This document shows positions 18,586 to 26,313 of a DNA stretch of 26,313 bases, one piece after another. Source of the stretch: Chara braunii (lineage: Eukaryota > Streptophyta > Charophyceae > Charales > Characeae); the NCBI GenBank assembly GCA_003427395.1, contig BFEA01000071.1, positions 736,073 to 762,385 on the forward strand. Reading direction: 5' to 3'. The notes beneath the pieces are model-generated. The model did no database searches and was not told the DNA's origin. It saw nothing but the letters and a program-made list of their open reading frames with translations. A program made the translations under genes and the position numbers. Every line of letters begins with the position of its first letter. Position 1 is the first letter of the stretch.

Positions 18586-20868
18586 GGTCGTGGCAGAAAC
18601 CCTGACAAGGGTATCTGCCGGGTACTTCAAACATCGGACGTTGTCCGGCCTTTTCCTTAATTTAAGGAACTTGATGAGACGCACGTCTACCAAAAGTTAT
18701 TCAGACCAACCTTATGACCGAGAAACTAGACTTTTAGAACCTGAGAGGAACGTCTGCGATAACCGGGAAAAAAACGGTAAACCGTTGGAAATGTTAGTCC
18801 AAAGCCTATCCTACTAGAAATAAAGGTGCAAGGTTGTAAAGCCGCGCGATTCAAAGCCCTAATACTGGAAATGTTAGTTATTTTGATGGGTCCGCGGCCG
18901 CGATACGGGAGGTAGAGGCGGCCTAGTTAATTAATTTCATTTTTATTTTCCCTAATAGGCTTCTAAAGACTACGTGGTTTGGTTTTGCGTCAAAGGCTTG
19001 GAACCCGACGCTCTGGTCTAGCAGACTGGGTACCCGTCCGAGCCGAAGATGGGTGGTCGACCATGCGAGCAGGCGAGGCCTGTTGGGCCAGGGTCGGGAA
19101 AGTTGTTGGGGTGAAGCCCCTCATATAGAGGAGTTGCTCCTACTTCAACCGTAGTAGGAGCTAGCTGAGTAGGTACCGACACTTGGATCTCACCTCGCAA
19201 ATACAGGGATCGAACTTGGTCAGCCCCATTGGGCTAGCTCCTTTTCGAGCAGCACCTGGCTTAAGGCTGTTGGGCGCAGGCGAGTTCGGTCGCACGATTA
19301 TCAAAATCGCGCGGATGAAATCAGCCGCATGGAGGGAAAATTAGCATGGCCCCTGTGTAAGGAGAAAAAAAAGAAAAAAAAAAGGTTTTTCTTTGAATAA
19401 TGCACTTAATCAAGAATCATCCAAAAGCAGTCTGCCACCCAAAGAGGTTGTTGACGAGCAATGACAAGAGTGTATGCGTAATCTTAGCACGGTGATAGAG
19501 TAGAATGGATAACTTTGACTGCGCGTCTCGTCAAGCCAAACGACTCAAAATTGAGGTAGTCGGACTGTTACGGACTCCGCCAGGACTCGATCCCTGGTCT
19601 GCGGGTTACCACCCGCCAGCTTGCTCTATTTATTCTTTTTTTTTTTAATGATTTTCTTGTTTTCCTTTTTCTTTGTTTGTGCTTTTCTGATTTCAAACAG
19701 TTGGCGCCATCTGCATCTTGGCGCCCGTTTTCAAAATCCTTTTTTTACGACTTTCGGATTTCGGACACTTGGGCGCATCCGACATTCTGGCGCCCACTCT
19801 CAAACTTTCAATTTGCAGAACCGGCCCTGAGACATTTGCACTTTCGCCCTCAGGACAATACCTGAGTCCCGTACTTAACACCGGACTCAAGCCCAGTACG
19901 GGCAACCAGTTTTGAGCCTCAGTGCTGGTGTTCAGTGTGACTTTGCTTCGACATTGTGTTCGTTAATTCAAGACTGCGACTTTGTGACTTTGTCCCTTTG
20001 CGTCTGCATCTGTCGAGTCATGTCGAGTCTGCGTCGAGTTAAGTGACTGTGTGTGTGCGCTCTCACTCTCCCTCTCCCTCCCATCCTCGTTGCTTTGCCT
20101 CTGCCTCGTCACACCGACTAACTCGTCGGTTGCATCAAGGTTATTGTCGAAGCCACCTCTCCGCTAGCAGTTCAGTACAACACTTCACATATTGAGCTCG
20201 ACCAGAGGTGGTCGGGTTTCATTTAATATTACGTCACTTGAATATTTTCACTTATTGTTTCAACTCATATTGAATTTGGGAGTACTTTTCTATCGATTAA
20301 TGATCGTTTCATTTCGGTATAATTATATTTGATCAAAGTAATCCTTATTTTTCGAGTTGTACGTCTAAGGAACTAGGATTGAGTTATGGGTTTCACGCTT
20401 GGTTGAAACCGTCCTAGTCGACCAGCGTCCGCTTCGTACTCAGGAGATCAACGCTCTGAGGAACAAACGGCATTCGGGCTCAGACGATGTTCTAACCACG
20501 TGTTCCTATACTGCAACGAAACGAGAAAACACCCTCAGTTGACCTACCTCTGCAATTGCATTTAAAAACTTTTGTACGTGGGTTAGTAGCTCGGTAGGGA
20601 TACGCCCCTAAGGGTGATGACAACCCCTTAGGGAAGGTAAGTTGTGCCCTGCGGAAACCTATCCTGTCGTAGGGGACGGTGGGAAGTACGGTTGGCGCAC
20701 CCGGCTAGAGCGGCGACGTGATAACGCGACCGTGTCCATCTTGACGGTTCGCGGGAATACTTATGCGCTATCCCAAGTTGTCTCTAACTGTTTTCTTTTA
20801 CTCCTGCGTGACATGGTCGGGAGGGTTGCCGCCTTTTGCAAAAAAGGCGGAAGCCGATGCGCTCGACA
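18586..20868. mobile_element. 2.28-kb insertion of uncertain class in the old RT gene
   Basis: The RT frame of the old element is continuous on the minus strand up to DAKVASI (20870) and resumes with DWPKPQS (18580). Everything between is inserted. ACGT flanks both sides (18582-18585 and 20869-20872). If the insertion is taken as TG...CA (18585-20868), the duplication shrinks to ACG. No transposase, RT or other protein motif is visible. Inside are two minus-strand tRNA-like segments (near 19206-19236 and 19583-19629), a T-rich run (19632-19675), a 9-base inverted repeat (20606-20633) and a hairpin near one end (20829-20850). It may be a large solo LTR or another non-autonomous element. The insertion itself is well supported; its class is not. 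Confidence 0.7.
19583..19629 (-). other. tRNA-like segment
   Basis: On the minus strand GGATCGAGTCC (19593-19583) fits the pol III B box. Upstream GCGGG-TGGTAA-CCCGC (19616-19601) can form an anticodon-arm-like hairpin, though its loop is one base short. GAGCAAGCTGG before it resembles an A box. No acceptor stem pairs, so this is not a functional tRNA gene. It could be the decayed head of a SINE. Confidence 0.4.
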
Positions 20869-22438
20869 ACGTATGCTGGCCACCTTGGCATCGTTTGACC
20901 TCCATCAATCCGCTGAAATTTCATAGCCCAAGTACAAGATCTTGCTGCGACCAAATCAGCATTTCTCCAAGTTTACCTTATACTGATGATGTCTTAGGAG
21001 CCCTAACATTGTTTTAACGTATTCAGCGTGCTCCTCTTTAGTCCTACTAAAGATAAGAATGTCGTCGAGGTACACGACGGTAAACTTACATAAGTGGCCA
21101 TGAAAGATCCTATTCATCACGTGTTCGAACGTCCCAGGAGCATTGCAAAGTCCAAAAGACATCACCACAAAATTCGTACAGACCGTACATGGTCTGAAAA
21201 GCGGTTTTGTGTCAATCCTCAGACCTTATGGCAATCTGATGGTATATGGACCTTAGATCTATCTCACTAAAGTACCGACATACTTGCACCCTATCCAAGA
21301 GGTCGTCGATGTAGGGTAGGGGCTCCTCGTTCTTAACAGTGATGGCATTGAGGTCCCTATAATCAAGGCACATCCTCAAGGTCCCCCCTTTCTTTGGAAC
21401 AGATAGTACTGGGGCACCGTAGGGGGACGACAAACTAGGCCATATCCAACCCTTCTCTATGAGCTCCTTGAGCTAACGGCGAAGCTCATCTAACTTCGCA
21501 TGAAACATCCTATATATCTGTCCTCTAGGTATCTTGTTGCCTGGAATGACTTCTCCCTCTCAACGACGCCCCTAGGCTCCTAAAAAAGGTATGGATATTG
21601 AGCGACGACTGCTTCCATCTCTACGGGGTGTTTTTACGGCCTTCCCTTTTTCAGAGACAAAGATACATGCCTTCCTTGTGATTCTGCTTATAATAATTAT
21701 AGAAAGTTGAGGCGGACATGCAACCATAGGACTCGACTAGCCTGCTCACTTTGTACTTCTGCAGTCTAACGGTCCTCCCATTTGACAACTTGTACATCAT
21801 CACCTTACTATCCCAGTCAAAATGAGGCTTATACCTAGCAGCATATTGAAGGGCAGCTCATCGCTAACTAGGAACGAGATCTTGTGTCCCAGTTCCCCTC
21901 CTCCATAGGAGAAGGTACAAACTGCATCCTTGATATAGTCCTTCACAACCATGGAGTGTTTGTTGGCTAAGGTGGATGCGAGGGATCTACTAAGTCGCTG
22001 CAATTGGTCCCCTAAGCGCAGTCTTTCCACACAAGCACGACTTATGGAATTTTGTGCAGAACCTATGTTTGCGAAGGCCCCAACCTTACGTCGAAATTCT
22101 ACAATGAAATGTTCACCCTTTGCACCTTTAGTCAACATCGCCCAGGAGTCTCTAGGGTCCTTACACAACCTTTCTTGCTCTAACTCCTCTAAGGACTCAG
22201 GCACATACATTGAACAGAGTATCGATTGGTCCGGATCTGTCTGCGGGGTGATATGGGGGTAAATAGCTTCGGCGAAGTGAAGAGGGTGAGGCCACCACTT
22301 CAGCATGGGTAGGGGCATCTGTAACTCATCCTCGCCCGATGTGTTTCCCTGAGAAGTGTTTGTAGAGGCACCACCCGGGGTAGAAGGTCCCACAACCACT
22401 ATAGAAGATGCTACGTTCGCTGTGACTCGCTTGCTCTT
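20869..22438 (-). pseudogene. pol: Old element pol: protease and most of reverse transcriptase, broken
   Basis: Minus strand, following the zinc knuckle in the same frame. The protease region (about 22438-21800) has FRRKVGAFANIGSAQNSIS near 22070. The catalytic Asp-Ser/Thr-Gly is replaced by Asn-Ile-Gly, so the site looks dead. LPFNMLLGI near 21840 is the protease C-terminal motif. The RT has YRMFHAKLDELRR (21510), then a TAG, LRMCLDYRDLNAI (21370), SEIDLRSIYHQI (21260), a TGA plus a one-base frameshift between 21212 and 21168, SFGLCNAPGTF (21150), catalytic YLDD at 21072-21061, and KILYLGYEIS (20935) with two TGA codons nearby. It ends at the 2.28-kb insertion. Confidence 0.88.
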
Positions 22439-24070
22439 GCAACGGGCCATTGTATGCCCATACTGTTCGCAATTGAGACACGTGCCTCAAGCAACACGGT
22501 CATGCCACACATCGTAATCTAATCCAAGTTTCACCCATATGGGTGGACCTTGCTCCACTTGACCCTTGGGCCGGCTGCCCTTTTGTTTCCCGACCCCCTT
22601 AGCCTTTTCCTTTATGGGAGCAGCTACTACACCCTCTGAAAAGTCAGTGCCCCTATCTTCCTCTGTCTCTTCCCCAAGATCAATGAAGTCTTTAATCTCA
22701 ATGGTGTTGCCAGCATGGCCAATAATCATGAGATTGCCCTTCTTCCAATCCTAGGGGATCTTCTTCTTCCCCCTGTCCGTCAGCGACTACTGCGCACTCT
22801 CGAGTCGGGCCTCTATCTCTAAGGCCTTCTCACTGAACGAGGCAAAGTCATGTACGACCAATCTTTCTTGACATCTACAGGAAGACATCGCAGGTAACTT
22901 GTTATGAGGACCTGCGCAGGTAACTTGTTATGAGGACCTGTGGATCGTACCACACGCCTGGGACAACAATAAAGCGCTCTACGGGATCGGTTACCTCAAC
23001 CGCTTTACGGTATCGGTTGCCTCGCGGACTGACCGGTATTTCTTGGATGTTAGGCTGCCAGCGAGTTGGTAGTCTTCTGTGCCCCCTGAGGGTCATGCCT
23101 CCTATTGTAGACCAACCGTACGAACTCCTCCAAAGTCCAGGCCTGCGCCCAGCCACCGAAGTCCTGACCGAAACTGTGCTGCTGCACCAGCCCGTCTAAC
23201 CATCTGGCCGCTGATCCTTTTAAAAAGGACGCAGCAACAATGACCTCCTCCTCGGGCCTTGTGAGCTTGTGCCTCACATAGGTGGGCACTGTCTCAACCC
23301 ACATGTTCAAATCCTCCTTTTCGTTGTCACCGGAAAAAGGATTAGGAGTTAAGAGTGCAATCTTGGGCATCCACTGCACTGATTGCCCAGGGATCTGTGC
23401 CTGCTGCACTGGTTGGGGCACCGGTGGGGTAGGTTGCTGCGGCGGCGGCTGCACTGGCTGCTGCTGCAGTACCTGTTGCAAAGGTTGCTGGACATGCGGC
23501 TGCCCTATGGTAGCAGCTGCTGGATGGGGAACCAAAGAAGGTGGTACCGGAGTCTGCCTACTACTACCTGCTTGTGTACCGCCTGGTGGAATGACGCCAA
23601 ATTGTGGAGTAAAGGGACCGCTCATTGGTGGCAGTGACATGGATGGACCAGCCACTGTCGGGGGTACTACTGTAGGTTGCAGAGGCCTAATCCTTGGCCT
23701 AGGCGCTCGCAAAGCAGCCATAATCTGGAGCTGTCCAGCAATCAGAGCTTGCAGCATCTCCTGCTGCATGATCTGCACTTCAGCTACACTCAAAAGCCCA
23801 GCCCAAAGCGACCGCACATTGGTATCAAGTGCTGCGGTATCCATTGCCTCTATCCTCTCTAGTTCTCCCTCCTTCTGTTCTAATCTGGCTTTTCTTCTCA
23901 TGGCATTTTGTCTTCTCTCCTACAAATCCCGCACATTGGTATCAAGGGCATGCGTGCTCTACTCCCAGTGGGTTGGCATGGTGCCCGTGACCCATGTGCT
24001 TCGTCCAGAGCCCTTCAGAGGCAACGCCCGTCTCCCATCAGCATGCTCCCCAGGAAGAATGTCGACTCTC
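22439..24070 (-). pseudogene. gag: gag of the old element, broken
   Basis: Minus strand. The best open part is 23901-23050. It has a charged coiled-coil-like N-terminus (RKARLEQKEGELERIEAMD), a long Pro/Gln-rich linker (about 23700-23380), and a Retrotrans_gag-like core (NPFSGDNEKEDLNMWVE, SFLKGSAARWLDG, near 23340-23200). Then comes a frame change near 23050, FASFSEKALEIEARLE near 22840, an acidic stretch, and a canonical CX2CX4HX4C zinc knuckle CLNCEQYGHTMARC (22480-22439). A TGA (22489-22487) lies two codons before the knuckle and fits a CGA-to-TGA change. A perfect 26-base tandem duplication (22889-22940) causes another frame break. The sense frame extends upstream to about 24070 with stops, so the start is not resolved. 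The knuckle and the protease share one frame, so this family encoded gag-pol as a single ORF. Confidence 0.82.
22889..22940 (-). repeat. Perfect 26-base tandem duplication in old gag
   Basis: 22889-22914 and 22915-22940 are identical (starting CGCAGGTAACTTG). The unit is not a multiple of three, so it breaks the gag frame. Perfect identity in an otherwise diverged element means the duplication is recent or is an assembly artefact. Confidence 0.9.
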
Positions 24071-24477
24071 AAGGTTGAGCGCTCGCGACACCTCACTATG
24101 AGAGGACTCTTAAGACAAGACACACTTCCTCATAGTAAGAAGTATCGAAGAGGGTAGATAAGGTAATGAGCAGCGTGCCTCATAATGCTGCCCCCAACCA
24201 CAGATTTCTCACCAGTAACCTGACACGCATTTATGATGACCGGTCAATGCCTCGGCACAACCCACAATATAATGCAGTTCCACCTCGGCTTAAATGCCAC
24301 GTCAGTGAGTTCTCATCATTCAGCGTACACCCCAATGTCACCATATAGCCTTCCTGGGGCGCCCAGTCGACACAGGGCCGCCTTCAACCCCACGCACAAG
24401 CCTTATCACTGCCTCGCCATTTCAAGGCAACACACCAAACAGCTATTGCGCTGGAGCCAGTGGAGCGGCTTGAACCG
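24071..24477 (-). other. Leader of the old element
   Basis: DNA between the gag remnant and the PBS of the minus-strand element. No motif-bearing frame is seen. At roughly 400 bases it is much shorter than the 1.5-kb leader of the younger element, and the GCGATT motif array of that leader is not evident here. Confidence 0.5.
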
Positions 24478-24489
24478 GCTCTGATACCA
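24478..24489 (-). promoter_or_regulatory. tRNA-Met-type primer-binding site (PBS), old element
   Basis: The plus strand reads GCTCTGATACCA, i.e. TGGTATCAGAGC on the minus strand, three bases (AAT on the plus strand) from the right LTR. It is identical to the PBS of the younger element. This fixes the right LTR as the 5' LTR of a minus-strand element. Confidence 0.92.
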
Positions 24490-24492
24490 AAT

Positions 24493-25510
24493 TGCACGGA
24501 AAATGAGCAATAGTGGAATACAAAATTCCAGATTGCAAAATCACAAAGAAAGCCAGATAGTCGAAAGCTGTTCAGAAACCAGAAATCCACTGATGTCACA
24601 CCGAAGGAGAACCAAAGCAGTGAACTCATTTGTCAATGAAGGCATACTCTCACCACCAGTAACATTGCAATCGAAGCTCTTCCTCATACTGGCACTCAGC
24701 GCCCAGACTACTATCCTACAGCTACACTACCACCCTACGGAATGACGAAGCAACCAATTGACGTCAGCAGCAACAACCGAAGTACATGCAGATGTCGACC
24801 ATGTAGACCCCTGCCACGACCACGTACGTGCCCTTGCATCATTACTCTCTCGCCCCCTCATGCTCACCCTCGACTTCCTCTTCCACGTCTCCTCACTACC
24901 CGAAGACCACCACCACCTCCGCTGTCTATCCAAGCTCAGCCCGGCTATGGAGGGCTGAGCTATGGCTCTGCCTGCTTGCAGGGCCCTCCCACTAGTGACC
25001 GCGCTCGCTTCTCTGCACTGGCACCAGCAGCAACGCGCAAGCATAAGCTCCAGCAGCGCTGCCGCCCGCTTGTCCAAGTGCCCAAATTCCCTCTACTCGG
25101 CCAGGCACTTCGCTGTATGCAAAGTGGCCTTGCTGGTTGGTCGCATGGCCTGCCTTGCGGGTGCCCAGTAGCTTCAGGTCGGGCCAAAGTGTCTGCGCTT
25201 TGGCCCATTCAGACAGTGGCCTGGGACCGAATTGGTTAGGCGTGCCCAACCACCCAGGCGCAAACATGCGGTGTTCCCTACTTCCCCTGTGTTGCTGGAA
25301 GAGCCTAGAAGGCTCACAAATATTTCTGATTCTCACGAGCAAGCCGGATGTAACCAACTGCCGCGTGGCAACTGTCTGGCACCCACCAAAGCTTTGCAGA
25401 ATTGACGAATTCAGGTCTCATTGAAATTTGAGGGCCCGCCTTCACTTAGGGCGGGCACCTGCTTGCTGTAAGGGCCCCTCACGGGCATCCCAAGGACTTA
25501 AATCCTCGCA
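24493..25510 (-). repeat. 5' LTR of the old gypsy element (1018 bp)
   Basis: Partner of 4401-5611, starting TGCACGGAAAATGAG and ending CTCGCA on the plus strand. It lacks the SINE-like insertion found in the partner and so shows the empty site. The flank TTTAA (25511-25515) pairs with ATTAA at 4396-4400 as a probable target duplication. Open frames across it are the same in both LTRs and carry no motif. Confidence 0.88.
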
Positions 25511-26313
25511 TTTAAGTCATAGACCATTGTTGGTATGCATTAATTTTTGTTCTTCATCTTGCCTGCCTATGACGGTTCCATTAACTTTTTGGGACTGGCC
25601 GATTCCAATAAACACAAAGCCAATAGAGTACACTGCCAGCATCCCGCTTACCTGTATTCCTTTTCTATACTCTATATACTCTTACTAAAGTGTGCAGCGG
25701 GTCTCGTGTGACGCTCCCGCGAGGCCCAGCCGCCAGTCTTGGGGAAACAGTTGGGACACAAGGGTGGGCCCAGCAGAAACACTGGTCAGATTTGTGCAGC
25801 CCCTTTTTTTTTTCACGCGTGTGCGGGTTCGAGGGATGGGGCTATGCAGATGTTCGAATACAAGTATGTAGGGGAGCCTCGGTCCACCGGGACACTACTG
25901 GACAAAATGGCGGTCTATCTTCCCATGTTCCGACCGAAGATTTGTTCTGATTTTGTACAAGCTGCACAGGGGCATTTCGTTTGTTTCTTCTTTGTTGGCT
26001 TTTTCTGGCCCCACGCCCAGTTGGTCGGTGACCTCTTATAGGGCCTTGCTCCACTACTCTCCAAATGAGACTGGATCTTGCGCTGGAAATGGAAAGATCC
26101 AGCGCCATATTTTTTCCTCTTTTGTATATGTAGTGAGTAGTGGAACGACGCCCTTAGTTTTCTTCTTGCCACATTTCCTTGTATGGGTCTTGCTTCCCTA
26201 CTCACGAAAATGAGAACGAATCTTTTGGAAGAAAGTGGAAAGATACACAAGCATATTTTCTGTCTAGCGACTGGTGAGGTGTTCTGTTCTCACTATGTGG
26301 TGTACTGAGTGTA
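25511..26313. other. Unassigned right flank
   Basis: No gene recognised. It contains a diverged tandem duplication: the segment beginning GGGCCTTGCTCC at 26041 recurs as GGGTCTTGCTTCC at 26184 (period about 143), with shared AATGAGA, TGGAAAGAT and CATATTTT blocks in the same order. Open frames on both strands are short and motif-free. Confidence 0.45.

Larger units (their letters stand above)
4401..25510 (-). mobile_element. Old, interrupted Ty3/gypsy LTR retrotransposon
   Basis: Two related LTRs in the same orientation (4401-5611 and 24493-25510) bound gag, protease, RT, RNase H and integrase remnants, all read on the minus strand. The order PR-RT-RH-INT is that of Ty3/gypsy. A tRNA-Met-type PBS sits 3 bases inside the right LTR and a polypurine tract directly abuts the left LTR, which fixes both borders and the orientation. 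Flanks are ATTAA (4396-4400) and TTTAA (25511-25515), a 5-base target duplication with one mismatch. Later insertions at 5138-5323, 5941-15249, 15420-16737 and 18586-20868 interrupt it. Without them it is about 8 kb. Every coding domain carries stops or frame breaks, and the LTRs differ by roughly 10% by eye, so it is an old, inactive copy. Confidence 0.9.

Noticed and set aside
19194-19250. Functional tRNA gene near the AGTTCGATCCC B box
   Set aside because: The A-like and B-like boxes are only about 20 bases apart and no acceptor or anticodon stem can form.
18586-20868. Helitron
   Set aside because: No 5' TC or 3' CTRR terminus and no A/T target junction; it is flanked by a short direct repeat, which Helitrons lack.
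23282-24157. 291-residue Cys/Gly-rich plus-strand open frame
   Set aside because: It is the antisense shadow of the Pro/Gln-rich gag on the minus strand; the Cys/Gly content follows from that codon bias.
1-26313. CRISPR array, bacterial operon or prophage structure
   Set aside because: No regularly spaced repeats with spacers, no ribosome-binding-site-led gene series; all recognised coding is eukaryotic retrotransposon.

Overview
The window looks like nuclear DNA from a green plant lineage (land plant or streptophyte alga). The evidence is two Ty3/gypsy (Metaviridae-type) LTR retrotransposons with a tRNA-Met-type primer site (TGGTATCAGAGC) and chromodomain-like integrase tails, plus a decayed LINE, a tRNA-derived SINE and a long (TC)n microsatellite. 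A charophyte such as Chara would fit, but this is only a guess. I found no host gene that I would defend. N bases at 6454, 6659 and 14508 point to a draft assembly. || Layout: 1-4400 is flanking DNA with a 5'-truncated LINE remnant on the minus strand (about 1924-3290). 4401-25510 is one old, heavily broken Ty3/gypsy element on the minus strand. Its 3' LTR is at 4401-5611, its 5' LTR at 24493-25510, its PBS at 24478-24489, and it carries gag, protease, RT, RNase H and integrase remnants. Four later insertions split it: a SINE of about 186 bp in its 3' LTR (5138-5323), a complete younger Ty3/gypsy element on the plus strand (5941-15249), a probable solo LTR (15420-16737), and a 2.28-kb insertion of uncertain class (18586-20868). 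25511-26313 is flanking DNA. || The younger element (9309 bp) has two 1255-bp LTRs about 97% identical by eye, a PBS at 7198-7209, a 1.5-kb leader, gag (8712-10317), pol (10314-13961: protease, RT, RNase H, integrase, chromodomain-like tail) and a polypurine tract. Its gag has frame breaks near the N-terminus and its pol has three in-frame stops, so this copy is probably not autonomous. The gag stop sits directly behind an A-AAA-AAC heptamer that would move ribosomes by -1 into the pol frame, and foldable RNA follows. This is a candidate programmed frameshift site. The competing explanation is a one-base loss from an A run. || The layers can be ordered. The old element came first, because all four insertions interrupt its otherwise alignable protein or LTR sequence. 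Its LTRs differ far more (about 10% by eye) than those of the younger element. The window is best read as a small piece of retrotransposon-stacked heterochromatin-like DNA.
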